Origin: UBA4738 sp002413305
GTDB lineage: Bacteria > Actinomycetota > UBA4738
Direction: 5' to 3'
DNA length: 64,000 nucleotides
Assembly: GCA_036847185.1 (NCBI GenBank)
Contig: DAIUAM010000001.1
Location: forward strand, 124,001 to 188,000
Shown: positions 15,587 to 24,592 of the stretch, one piece after another
Layout: each line of letters begins with the position of its first letter
Numbering within the stretch: the first letter of the stretch is position 1
The notes under the pieces: model-generated
Database searches by the model: none
What the model was told of the DNA's origin: nothing
What the model saw: only the letters and a program-made list of their open reading frames with translations
Position numbers and translations under genes: made by a program

Positions 15587-16710
15587 GCACCGAGACCCCT
15601 GTGCACGCTCCTTCGGCCTCACGGGCCCCCGGGCATCGGTCGCGGCCGCCCGTCTTGGTCAACGGAAGCCCGCTCTGGCCACCGGTCACCGGGGTCCAGC
15701 GGGTGGCTCGGGGATTGGTTCGGCGTCTCCTCGTGGAGAGCGGGGCCGGCGAGGTGCTGGTCGCCGGGGGGCCGGCCGAGTTCGGGGCTGGATCGAACGC
15801 GGTAACCGGGAACCGGTACACGCGGCTGGCTTGGGAGCAGACCCGCCTCGCGCTGCTGGCCCGGGCCGCCTGGGCCGTCATGAACCTCGGCAACCTGGCC
15901 CCGCTGGCTGCATCGAACAACCTCGTCCTGACCTACGACCTGCACGCGCTGCGGCTGCCCGGTCATTACCGGGCGGGGTGGGCCGGGGCCTACTGGAAGC
16001 TCTCGGCCGCGGCCTACCGCCGGGCTCGGTTCCGGGTGACGCTGACCCGGACCGTGGCCGACGACCTGGAGGCGACCCTTGGGCAGCGCGTGGACGCGGT
16101 AATCCCGCCTGGGGTCGACGACGCGTTCCGGCCGGCGCCCGCTGCACGGATCCAGGCGCTGCGCGACCGGCTCGGTCTCGTGGGGCCGTACCTGACCGTG
16201 GTGGGCTGGGCCCAGCCGGGCAAGCGGGTCACCCTGGCCGTCGCGGCCCACCGGCTCCTAGTCCGGGACCTTCCCCACCAGCTCGTCGCCGTGGGCGCGC
16301 GCCGAACCGACTTCTCTTCGGTCGAGTTCGGCACACTGCCCGCCTCGGTGGTCCTCCCCGGCCGGGTTTCGGACGAGGATCTCGCCACCCTGTATTCGGG
16401 CTCCAGCGGCCTGGTGTTCTGTACGCAGTACGAGGGGTTCGGCCTGCCGCCGGTGGAGGCACTCGCCTGCGGCGCGCCGGTGGCGGCCTCGCGGCTGCCC
16501 GTGCTGGAGGAGGTGCTCGGCGGGCTGCCAGGCGTCTCGTTCGTTGACGGGGAGGACGACCGGTCGTGGGCCGTCGCGATGGAATCGGCCCTTCGAAGCG
16601 ACCAGCCGGCCGGGCGCGACGACGGACCATCGGCGCGTTCGGCCGCCGTGCTGGCCCGATACCCATGGGAGGGCAAGGGGCGTGCGCTCCTCGACATCGT
16701 CCACGGCTGA
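15583..16710 (+). CDS. GT4 family glycosyltransferase
   Basis: A 375-residue retaining GT-B enzyme. The N-terminal domain has an early PPVTGVQRVARGL loop typical of the mannosyltransferase-like branch of family 4. The C-terminal domain starts near YLTVVGWAQPGKR and contains the donor-site motif EGFGLPPVEAL followed by a CGAPVAAS segment. The start is TTG at 15583, overlapping the TGA of the acetyltransferase gene. The product is predicted to be cytosolic or membrane-associated and to add a sugar from a nucleotide donor. The next gene starts inside its 3' end. Donor and acceptor are not predictable. Confidence 0.85.
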   Translation: MSTETPVHAPSASRAPGHRSRPPVLVNGSPLWPPVTGVQRVARGLVRRLLVESGAGEVLVAGGPAEFGAGSNAVTGNRYTRLAWEQTRLALLARAAWAVMNLGNLAPLAASNNLVLTYDLHALRLPGHYRAGWAGAYWKLSAAAYRRARFRVTLTRTVADDLEATLGQRVDAVIPPGVDDAFRPAPAARIQALRDRLGLVGPYLTVVGWAQPGKRVTLAVAAHRLLVRDLPHQLVAVGARRTDFSSVEFGTLPASVVLPGRVSDEDLATLYSGSSGLVFCTQYEGFGLPPVEALACGAPVAASRLPVLEEVLGGLPGVSFVDGEDDRSWAVAMESALRSDQPAGRDDGPSARSAAVLARYPWEGKGRALLDIVHG

Positions 16711-17419
16711 GGCCCAGACGCCGGCCCCGACCTTCCGCGGGATGGCTCGCCTGGCCATCCGCACGCTGCGGACCAGGGGCGCCGCCTACCCCGAGCTGAC
16801 CGATTACCTGGCGGCCGAGACCCGCTCGTTCCTGGCCGGCCGCGTCGAGCTGCGCGGGGCCACAGTACTGGACCTCGGGAGCGGCCACGGCAGCTCGGGA
16901 CACTCACTAGAGCCGACGGGGGCAAGGATTGTCTCAACGGACCGGCGCCCACTGGGAGGTCCATCTCCCGTGGTGGCCGACGCCACCCTCCTCCCGTTCG
17001 CCGCCGGCGCGTTCGATGGAGCGGTGTGTTCGAACCTGCTCGAACACGTCTCCTCGCCTCCGGCGGTGATCGCCGAGCTGGCCAGAGTGGTCCGCCGGGG
17101 CGGGTGGGTGTACCTGTCCTGGACCCCGTGGTTCGGGCCACTAGGCGGCCACGAGTTCTCGCCCTGGCACTACCTCGGTATCCGCGCGGCCCGGAGGATG
17201 GGGGGCTACGTTCGCCTCGGGCCGATCCGCAACATCCCCGGCCAGGACCTGTTCCCGGTCCACGTCGGCCGGACGCTTCGCGGCCTGGAGCGAACCGGCG
17301 CCTTCCGGGTGAACTACGCGGGGCCACGGTACTGGCCGTCCCAGCAGTGGATCGCGCGGGTGCCAGGGCTGCGGGAGGTGGCGCTTTGGAACTGCCTGTT
17401 GCTGCTGGAGCGGGCCTGA
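16682..17419 (+). CDS. Class I SAM-dependent methyltransferase
   Basis: About 245 residues with the SAM motif VLDLGSGHGSSG, an acidic TDRRP after the second strand, and a motif II-like CSNLLEHV. The second half has the hydrophobic substrate lid seen in small-molecule and glycan methyltransferases. The GTG at 16682 is preferred because AAGGGG lies close upstream; the ATG at 16742 is the alternative and loses 20 poorly conserved residues. It overlaps the 3' end of the glycosyltransferase gene. It probably methylates a sugar or lipid-linked intermediate of the surface glycan. Confidence 0.78.
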   Translation: MRSSTSSTAEAQTPAPTFRGMARLAIRTLRTRGAAYPELTDYLAAETRSFLAGRVELRGATVLDLGSGHGSSGHSLEPTGARIVSTDRRPLGGPSPVVADATLLPFAAGAFDGAVCSNLLEHVSSPPAVIAELARVVRRGGWVYLSWTPWFGPLGGHEFSPWHYLGIRAARRMGGYVRLGPIRNIPGQDLFPVHVGRTLRGLERTGAFRVNYAGPRYWPSQQWIARVPGLREVALWNCLLLLERA

Positions 17420-17447
17420 TGCGCACCCGCCAAGGATGTGACCGGCG

Positions 17448-20400
17448 TTGAGCGTGCCCGGTTCGACCGTCGACCAGCCCATCTGGAAGCGGCGGTGGGG
17501 AGGCGGTGGCGGCGGGCCGCCCGGCGACTCGAAGCCGGGGCAACGGCGGTTGGGCCTGCGGCGGCCATTCGGAAGGTGGGCAGCCGCGGTGCGGGGCGTC
17601 GCCGCCCGCTACCGGAGACTCGACGAATCGTCCCGCCGCCGGTTCCAGCGATGGCTGCTGTGGATCGGTCTGCTGCTGGTCGCTTTCGTCCCCCCGTTTT
17701 TCTCGCAAGCCGGGCGGTATGCCGCGGACACGAAGCTGCCGGTATGGTTCGCACCCACCCGATACCTGATCAACTCGCTCAAGGTCTGGCAGAGCAGTCC
17801 GTACCTCGGCCACGAGCAGCACGACGGCCTGCTGTTTCCGATGGCCACGTTCGTCGCGATCTTCCGAGGGATCGGCCTGCCGGTCTGGGCGGTCGAACGC
17901 CTCTGGCACGGCCTCCTGCTGTTCACCTCCGCCACCGGGATGGTTCTGCTGGTCGACCTCTTCAACGGGAAGCGGGTAACCATCGCCCAGCCCCTGGCGG
18001 CCGCGGTCTACGCCTTCAACCCATACACACTGGCCTTTGGCCTGCACGGCAGCGGAGTCTTCATCCCCTACGCGCTCCTGCCGATGCTGCTGGTGGTCTG
18101 GATCCGAGGGCTCCGCGAACCGAAGGGCTGGCTGTGGCCGGCCGTCGTGGCGCTCGTGTTCTTCGGTATGGGTGGAGGCAACGGCGCCCCGCAGGTCTAT
18201 GCGTTGATCCCGCTGGCGGCCTTCCTGCTGTGGGCCGTCTTCGTGGAACGGTCGGTCCGGGCCGGGCAAGCCGCACTCTTCGCCGCCAAAGCCGGCGCTC
18301 TTGCGGTGGTGATCAACCTCTACTGGCTGGTCGGGCTCACCACGCAGGGCGTGGCGAACGACATCGCGTTCAGCGAGCAGCCGAAGGTGATCAACCTGAC
18401 GTCCAGCTTCGCGGAAAGCCTCCGCCTCCTCGGGTTCTGGGGCTTCTATGGATCCGACCGCTTCGGACCCTGGTACCCAACGCTGCGTCGGTTCTTCACG
18501 TCGCCGGTGTTCGTGTTGTCGAGCTTCCTCGTCCCGGTGCTGGCCTTCGCCGCCGCGTGGCGCTCGAGGTGGCGGACGCGGCTGCTGTTCGTCCTGCTCG
18601 CCGTCCTGGCCGTGGTGGTCATGGCCGGCACGTATCCAGTCACCCGCTCGACCCCCTTCGGGCAGGCCCTCTTGCACGCCTACAGCTCCATCCCGGGCGC
18701 ATCGGGGCTTCGAACCACCTACAAATTCGGCTCGACGCTCGCGTTGTCCATCGCGCTGTTGGCGGGCATCGGCGCGGCGGAGGCGTGGGGCTGGCTACGG
18801 GCTCGGGCGGCCTGGCGGCCGGTGGCGTTGATCGCCGCAATGGTGCTGGTCGCCTCGGTCGTCCTGAACGCGTACCCGCTCTGGACTGGCGACCTCTACC
18901 AGCACTCCCGGACGACGAAAGCCATCCCGGGCTACTGGCGGCAGGCGGAAGCGGATCTCCAGAAGGCGGTGAAGAACCATCGGGTGTTCTTCGCGCCGGG
19001 CGGACTGTTCGCCTACTACAGCTGGGGCGGACCCCTGGGCGGGATCGCGGAAGCCTATCCTCAGCTCCCGAGCGTCCGCCGGCCGGCCCTGCCGATCATG
19101 CAGCGGTACGGGTCGGACCTCCTGGCAGCCACCGAACAGCCGTACCAGCTCGGGCCGAGCGTCCCGGGAGCGACGGCGGCCTTGCTCCGCCGCATGGGGG
19201 TGGCCTTCGTGGTCCTGCAAAACGACCTCGACTTCGCCAGGTCGAACACGGCCCGCCCCACCGATCTGCAGATCCTGGCCCACGAGCCGGGGTTGCAGCC
19301 CGAGGCCAGCTTCGGGGAGCCCGGCGAGAACGTGCCGGGATCCGGGTCGCTCTCTCAGCGAGACCGGAACCTGGCGAAGGCCGAGAAGAAGCTCCCCCCG
19401 GTCCAGATCTTCCGGGTCTCCGACCCCCTCCCGGTGATCCGGGCCGAGAGCGGCTCGCCGCTGATCGTGAGCGGCGACGCGTTCGGCTTGTCACCGGTCC
19501 TCTCTTCGGGGCTGCTGGGGAGTGATCAGCCGGTCCTGTACTCGGGCAACCTGAGCGCGGCTGGCCTCCAGGCTCTGGCCGCCGACGGCCCGGAGTTTGT
19601 GGTGACCGACTCGAACCGTCGCCGGACGTGGGACTTCAGCGCCGTCCGGCAGGACTTCTCCTACACGTTGCCCGCGGACCAGGGCGGGCGGGCGGTCGGC
19701 TACAACCTGTTCGGTGGCCGCGTCGACACCCAGACGGTCGCTATCGCCTCGACCGGCACCAATGGAAGCGCCCACATCTCCGCCTCGGGGTACGGTTCGC
19801 CCTTCGCCCCCGAGCCCTGGCTCAAGCCGGAGAACGTGTTCGACGACAACCCCAGCACGATCTGGGGGGTCAACGGCTTCAACTCACCGATCGGCCAGTG
19901 GGTCCAGATCTCGTTCGACCATCCCATCTCGGTCTCCCGGCTGACCCTGGACCCCTACGTGGGGCGGCGGGGCAGCCGCCAGCTGACGGGCATCCAGCTC
20001 ATGTTCTCGGACGGCAGCGTTGTGTCCCGCCGGGTCGCCCCTGGCCTGACCGTGATCTCGTTCGGGCAGCGCACCACGCGGTCGATCCGGCTTCAGATCT
20101 CCAATGTACGGCCGGGTCCCTTCGGGGGCCTGATCGGACTGAAGGACATCACGATCCCCGGGCTCACGGTCAACCAGGCCCTTCGCCTGCCGACGGATCT
20201 CTTCGACGCGATCCGCGGCAACCCTTCCCTGCAGTCGCTGCTGTCGGCCGCACCGCTGGCCTACGTGTTCGACCGGGGCCGGTCGAACGGGTCCCTGCCC
20301 GACGAGGAGACAGGCCTCGATCGCATCTTCCAGGTGCCGGCCTCGCGAGGGTTCGACCTGGCGGCCGTGGTTCGCCTCGACCCGCGAGTCCCGGACCAGG

Positions 20401-21419
20401 AGGTGGACCGCCTGCTGCTCGGCACCACGAGCGTGGTGGCTACCTCCTCCGGGCGTGCCCACAACAACATCGGGAACCGGGCCTCGCTGGCCATCGACGG
20501 CGATCCGGCCACCGGCTGGACCTCGAACGGGACGCGCGGCCAGTGGATCCAGGTCAGCTTCCCGGCAAAGAGGCTCGACCACCTCTCCCTGCTAGGGTTC
20601 GTCGACGCTCGCCACTCTGCGCTACGCGAGGTCCAAATCGAACTCTCCGACGGCACCAAGCTGATCCGCCCGGTGGCCACAGACGGCAAGCTGACCGTCC
20701 ATTTCCCGGCGAAGACCGTGTCCTCGGTCAAGGTCACGGTACTGGCCGCCGGCCTCCCGACCTCGCTGGTCCCCATCCCGCCACCGGCGGGCATCCGGGA
20801 ACTCACCATCCCCGGTGTCAAGCTGACCGGGTTCCCCTCCGCTCGCACCCCCCTGGGTTGCTACGAGGGTCCGGGGGTCGAGTTGGACGGGCGGCCGGTC
20901 TCCGTGCGCCTGGGAACCGGCACGACCCAGCTCCTCACCGGTGGGCGGTTCCAGATCTCTGCCTGCGACAGCGGGGCCCTCTCCCTCGCCGCGGGCCAGC
21001 ACGAGCTTCGGATCTCCGGCGTGCTCCAGCCGGTCACCGCCTCGCTCAGGTCCGGGTTCACGACGACCGCGGCGACGGCGCCCTCCACCCCGAGCACGGC
21101 GGTCAAGGCAACGCCCGCCGGCTACCGGGTGGACGTGAAGGGCGCCACCGCGCCCTTCTATCTGGTGCTCGGACAGAACGTGTCCACGGCGTGGCAGGCC
21201 TCGATCGGCGGCATCTCCCTCGGGCCATCGCTGGTGCTCGACGGATTTTCCGCTGGGTGGCGCGTTGCCCGGACGGGCGACTTCACGATCCAGGTCACGT
21301 ACGCAGCGCAGGCCCGTCAGAACCTGGCTTTCGCCGTCTCGGGTCTCGGGCTTCCGCTCGTCGTGCTGGTTGCCTCGTTCGGCTGGCGGCGGCGGCGAAG
21401 GCGAAGGACCATAGCGTGA
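17448..21419 (+). CDS. AftD-like arabinofuranosyltransferase homologue with two F5/8 type C domains
   Basis: A 1323-residue membrane glycosyltransferase. A basic N terminus is followed by about 11 membrane segments over residues 70-500, in the style of DUF3367/AftD GT-C enzymes that use decaprenyl-phosphate-arabinose in Mycobacteriales. The exported part contains two discoidin-like carbohydrate-binding domains, near residues 785-905 (PSTIWGVNG, GQWVQISF) and 1005-1115 (PATGWTSNG, GQWIQVSF). It ends in a membrane helix plus an Arg-rich tail. The start is TTG at 17448; a GTG two codons later is possible. The stop overlaps the next gene. An arabinan or related furanose polymer is suggested but not proven, because no other arabinan genes are nearby. 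Confidence 0.8.
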   Translation: MSVPGSTVDQPIWKRRWGGGGGGPPGDSKPGQRRLGLRRPFGRWAAAVRGVAARYRRLDESSRRRFQRWLLWIGLLLVAFVPPFFSQAGRYAADTKLPVWFAPTRYLINSLKVWQSSPYLGHEQHDGLLFPMATFVAIFRGIGLPVWAVERLWHGLLLFTSATGMVLLVDLFNGKRVTIAQPLAAAVYAFNPYTLAFGLHGSGVFIPYALLPMLLVVWIRGLREPKGWLWPAVVALVFFGMGGGNGAPQVYALIPLAAFLLWAVFVERSVRAGQAALFAAKAGALAVVINLYWLVGLTTQGVANDIAFSEQPKVINLTSSFAESLRLLGFWGFYGSDRFGPWYPTLRRFFTSPVFVLSSFLVPVLAFAAAWRSRWRTRLLFVLLAVLAVVVMAGTYPVTRSTPFGQALLHAYSSIPGASGLRTTYKFGSTLALSIALLAGIGAAEAWGWLRARAAWRPVALIAAMVLVASVVLNAYPLWTGDLYQHSRTTKAIPGYWRQAEADLQKAVKNHRVFFAPGGLFAYYSWGGPLGGIAEAYPQLPSVRRPALPIMQRYGSDLLAATEQPYQLGPSVPGATAALLRRMGVAFVVLQNDLDFARSNTARPTDLQILAHEPGLQPEASFGEPGENVPGSGSLSQRDRNLAKAEKKLPPVQIFRVSDPLPVIRAESGSPLIVSGDAFGLSPVLSSGLLGSDQPVLYSGNLSAAGLQALAADGPEFVVTDSNRRRTWDFSAVRQDFSYTLPADQGGRAVGYNLFGGRVDTQTVAIASTGTNGSAHISASGYGSPFAPEPWLKPENVFDDNPSTIWGVNGFNSPIGQWVQISFDHPISVSRLTLDPYVGRRGSRQLTGIQLMFSDGSVVSRRVAPGLTVISFGQRTTRSIRLQISNVRPGPFGGLIGLKDITIPGLTVNQALRLPTDLFDAIRGNPSLQSLLSAAPLAYVFDRGRSNGSLPDEETGLDRIFQVPASRGFDLAAVVRLDPRVPDQEVDRLLLGTTSVVATSSGRAHNNIGNRASLAIDGDPATGWTSNGTRGQWIQVSFPAKRLDHLSLLGFVDARHSALREVQIELSDGTKLIRPVATDGKLTVHFPAKTVSSVKVTVLAAGLPTSLVPIPPPAGIRELTIPGVKLTGFPSARTPLGCYEGPGVELDGRPVSVRLGTGTTQLLTGGRFQISACDSGALSLAAGQHELRISGVLQPVTASLRSGFTTTAATAPSTPSTAVKATPAGYRVDVKGATAPFYLVLGQNVSTAWQASIGGISLGPSLVLDGFSAGWRVARTGDFTIQVTYAAQARQNLAFAVSGLGLPLVVLVASFGWRRRRRRRTIA

Positions 21420-21919
21420 GCCCGCGGGTAGGTCGGATGAGGGGCGAGGGTTCACGGTCGCATGGTTCCCACCGCGGCGGGCGCCACCCTGGCGGAGGTC
21501 TGCGGCTCCGGAGGACCGGGCGGGTCACCCGGATCGCTCTTGGCATCCTGTTCGCCTATGCGACCTACTTCTTCGGTGGGCTGGCCGGCGGCCTGATCGG
21601 GATCGCACTGATGGCGCTGCGCATCCGGTGGAGGAGTCCCTCGTTCTTCTGGGCGCTCGGCGTCTGTGCGATGGCCGCCGCGCCGTTCTCGGTGCTGGTC
21701 CAGGGCCTCGCGTTCGGGAACGTCACGCCGGGCTTCGTCTCGCGCCACGGGGTCGCCCATCTGTTGGTCGGCATCGGGCTCGCCTCCGTCGCCCTGGCGG
21801 CATTTCTGGAGATCCCGCTCGTTCGCGGGCTGGGCCCGAACGCCGAACCGCCCGCCCCGGTGCCGGCCGGCGCCCTCGCCGTTCCGGTAGCTGAAGAGAG
21901 CGCGTCTGGAGAGCCCTGA
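21416..21919 (+). CDS. Small multi-spanning membrane protein
   Basis: A 167-residue protein with a basic N-terminal 40 residues, then three hydrophobic segments (IALGILFAYATYFFGGLAG, SFFWALGVCAMAAAPFSVL and VAHLLVGIGLASVALAAFL) and a polar, proline-rich C terminus. The GTG at 21416 overlaps the AftD-like gene stop (GTGA), and its own stop overlaps the ATG of the phosphodiesterase gene, so it is part of one coupled unit. I recognise no family. By position it may be an accessory subunit of the AftD-like transferase. Confidence 0.65.
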   Translation: MSPRVGRMRGEGSRSHGSHRGGRHPGGGLRLRRTGRVTRIALGILFAYATYFFGGLAGGLIGIALMALRIRWRSPSFFWALGVCAMAAAPFSVLVQGLAFGNVTPGFVSRHGVAHLLVGIGLASVALAAFLEIPLVRGLGPNAEPPAPVPAGALAVPVAEESASGEP

Positions 21920-23511
21920 TGCGCCGGGCCGCGGTGATCGGCCTGGACGGAGCGACCTGGACCGTCCTTCGGCCCCTGCTCGAGGACGGCACCATGCCGA
22001 ACCTCGCCAGCCTGCTGGACCGGTCCGCAAGGGGGATCCTCCGGTCCACTGTTCCTCCCTACACCCCGCCCGCCTGGACCTCGGCCGTCACCGGCGTCAA
22101 CCCTGGCCGGCACGGTGTGTTCGGGTTCGTGCAGGGAAGGTCGGAGCCGCATCTGTCGCACTGGGGACTGGTCCGCTCCCCGGCGCTGTGGCAGTACATG
22201 GAGGTCGAAGGCCGAACCACGGGCTTGTTCCACCTGCCACTCACCTATCCGCCACCCCCGGTCTCCGGGTGGGCGGTCGGCGCGGTATGGATGCCGACCG
22301 GGCGAGAGATCACCGGCTTCGCCCACCCTCGTGAGGTCGAGGACCGGCTGCGGTCGCTGCTCCCCGGCTACGCGCCGGCGAGCGGCGTGGAAGTGTTCGA
22401 GGACTGGCGGGACACTACGCTGGCCGACCGCATCGCGGCGACCGTCCGCGAACGATTCATCGCCTTGGCCGACCTCTTGGAGCACCGGCCGGTCGACGTG
22501 GTGTGGGCCGTCCTGGAGGCGCCGGACCGCCTGCACCATGCCTACTTCAAGTACTTCGACCCGGCCGAACCACTGTCCCGGAGACCGGCGGCCGCGGAGG
22601 TCCGACGGTCCTCCACGGCCGCGTTCCGAGAGGTGGACCGGGTGGTGGGTCTGCTGGACGCGTACGCTGGCGAGGACGGCGTGGCCCTCGTGTGCTCCGA
22701 CCACGGGGCGACGGGCTGGGACGGGTACGTGTTCGGGAACCAGCTGCTGGCGCGGGAGGGGCTGTTGGCACTCCAGACCGGCGCGCGGGCGATGCGCCTC
22801 GTCGACCTAAGCGGGCTGGGATCCTTGGCCCGAAGGATCGTCCCCGCCCGGTTGTCGTACCGGATCCGCCGTCGGGTCCAGCAGTTGTTCGACCCCGGCA
22901 GGACCGAAGCGTACGCCAACCGCCTGGGGACCCAGGGCTTCTCAGTCAACCTGGCCGGGCGAGAGCCGAACGGATCCGTGGAACACGGCCGGGCCGCCGC
23001 GGTCCTGGAGCGGCTGGAGGCCGTGCTGCGCGCCGCCCGGACGCCCTCCGGGGAGTCGCTGTTCCCATCGATCCGCCGCCGCGAAGATGTCTACCGAGGG
23101 CCCGCCGCCGCCGAAGCGCCGGACCTCGTGGTGGAGCCGGCCGGATGGCGGTGGGAGGTCAGTGACGCGATGGCTTCGAACGAGCTCTTCCGGCGCATGA
23201 CCGACCTCCCCCTGGGGTGCCACCATCCCGATGGGGTGCTGGCCCTGCGGGCTCCCGGAGTACACGCGTCAGAAGGGGTCCGAGCGAACGTGGTGGACGT
23301 GCTGCCCACGCTCCTCTACGCGGCCGGCGCCGCCGTCCCGGATGGCCTGGACGGCGAGGCCCGCCGTGACCTGTTCGGCCCGGCCAGTCCGGCGGTCGTG
23401 ACGAGCTCGTTCCACCCGGAAGTCGCGGCCGCGACCGAGGGCTCCCCGTACACGCGGCAGGAAGAGGCCCTCATCACGAAGTACCTGACCGACTTGGGAT
23501 ACATCGGCTGA
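21919..23511 (+). CDS. Alkaline-phosphatase-superfamily phosphodiesterase
   Basis: A 530-residue protein of the type I phosphodiesterase/nucleotide pyrophosphatase family. The first metal site is in VIGLDGATW, the nucleophile region is PPYTPPAWTSAVTGVNPG (threonine or serine), and a later metal motif is VCSDHGATGW. DRLHHAYFKY also fits the family. Related enzymes cleave phosphodiester or pyrophosphate bonds, and in glycan loci may act on lipid-linked sugars. No signal peptide is seen, so a cytoplasmic location is likely. It is translationally coupled to the small membrane protein gene and is the last gene of the rightward unit. Confidence 0.82.
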   Translation: MRRAAVIGLDGATWTVLRPLLEDGTMPNLASLLDRSARGILRSTVPPYTPPAWTSAVTGVNPGRHGVFGFVQGRSEPHLSHWGLVRSPALWQYMEVEGRTTGLFHLPLTYPPPPVSGWAVGAVWMPTGREITGFAHPREVEDRLRSLLPGYAPASGVEVFEDWRDTTLADRIAATVRERFIALADLLEHRPVDVVWAVLEAPDRLHHAYFKYFDPAEPLSRRPAAAEVRRSSTAAFREVDRVVGLLDAYAGEDGVALVCSDHGATGWDGYVFGNQLLAREGLLALQTGARAMRLVDLSGLGSLARRIVPARLSYRIRRRVQQLFDPGRTEAYANRLGTQGFSVNLAGREPNGSVEHGRAAAVLERLEAVLRAARTPSGESLFPSIRRREDVYRGPAAAEAPDLVVEPAGWRWEVSDAMASNELFRRMTDLPLGCHHPDGVLALRAPGVHASEGVRANVVDVLPTLLYAAGAAVPDGLDGEARRDLFGPASPAVVTSSFHPEVAAATEGSPYTRQEEALITKYLTDLGYIG

Positions 23512-23521
23512 GACGAAGGAT

Positions 23522-24592
23522 TCACGCCCCCGGCCGGGGGAGGCGTTCGGCGATCATCCCCAGCAATCGCTGAAGGTCCGACTCGTCGAAATCGCTGCGC
23601 CGGGCTCGCAGTGTGAGCACCGTCCGGCCTGTCGTCGACGCTGCGCCGAGCGCCACCCCCGACCGGCCGTGGGAGACCGGATAGAACTCCACTCGGAGGA
23701 GGCCCGTGGGCCCCGAGAGCGCGCCCAGGTTCGAGACGAGCATCGTCGAGCCGAGCCTGCGGGACAGGGCACCGGCTACGGGAGCCAGCGGACCGAGAGT
23801 TCGAAGCGTCGGGCCGCCGGGCTGTGGCCGAGCCGCGGCGAGCTGCGCCCGAACATCGGCCTCCCCGCGCCCCGGCCGGAACCGCAGGTACGTCGACGCC
23901 TCGTGCAGGTCGATGTCGCCCCCGTCCCGCCGCGAGGCTCCCACGGCCACCACGAACCGCTCCACGCGCTCGTGCCGCTTACGGTTCCACGCCTCGGTCG
24001 CCGACCGGGCGGCGGCGATCAGGCCCGCCGTGCCCCCCGAGAGGCGCTGACACTCCCGTTCGGCCAGGTGGTCGCCGTCCTCGGCGGGCTCCGAGCGGGC
24101 CGGCGCGACGCGGTCCGGTGGCCGGACCAGCGCCTCCCACACACGCGCCACCGCAGTGGCGCCGAACGATCGAGTGGACGAACGATCGCCGAGTCCCTTC
24201 GCGGAGCTTCGCATTGGCTCGCCCAGGGTCACGCCCATCAGGGCGACCAGGCCGAGCCCGTCCAGGAGTCCGTGGTGGGCGGCCAAAAGCACCCGCGGGC
24301 CTTCGTCCGCCAGACCGACCCGGACGCCCGGTTCGTCGTCCAGGTACGGACGGTCGGCGAACCTCCGACGGATCGCTCCGCCGTCACCGGCCGCCACGCT
24401 GATGACGTCGGGCACCGGACCCAGGTCCGGCCGAGAGCCGAACACCTGCTCGAGCCGGGACCGCACTTCCGAGGCGAGCGGAGGCACCTCCACGGTCGCG
24501 ACGAGCACCACGCTCCAGGACGCGTTCGGGTGACCGGAGAGCAGGAACGCCCGCCGGGCACGGGCCACGGCGAGCGCCCGGTCGGCACTCAC
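23522..24592 (-). CDS. Condensation-fold acyltransferase (PapA/WES-like)
   Basis: A 356-residue protein of the chloramphenicol-acetyltransferase/condensation superfamily. The catalytic HHxxxDG motif is AAHHGLLDGLG at about residue 105. A late RVEFYPVSHGRSGVA segment resembles the second conserved region of wax-ester synthases and PapA acyltransferases. It would use acyl-CoA (or acyl-carrier) donors and an alcohol acceptor. The start is GTG at 24592, overlapping the TGA of the esterase gene upstream; the longer open frame is an artefact of that overlap. The pair is an acyltransferase next to a lipoprotein esterase, close to the glycan locus, so lipid acylation of an envelope molecule is plausible. 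Confidence 0.7.
   Translation of the reverse strand: MSADRALAVARARRAFLLSGHPNASWSVVLVATVEVPPLASEVRSRLEQVFGSRPDLGPVPDVISVAAGDGGAIRRRFADRPYLDDEPGVRVGLADEGPRVLLAAHHGLLDGLGLVALMGVTLGEPMRSSAKGLGDRSSTRSFGATAVARVWEALVRPPDRVAPARSEPAEDGDHLAERECQRLSGGTAGLIAAARSATEAWNRKRHERVERFVVAVGASRRDGGDIDLHEASTYLRFRPGRGEADVRAQLAAARPQPGGPTLRTLGPLAPVAGALSRRLGSTMLVSNLGALSGPTGLLRVEFYPVSHGRSGVALGAASTTGRTVLTLRARRSDFDESDLQRLLGMIAERLPRPGA

Noticed and set aside
23527..23540. Perfect 14-bp palindrome of C and G
   Set aside because: It lies inside the last codons of the acyltransferase gene and has no T-run. In this GC content it may be chance.
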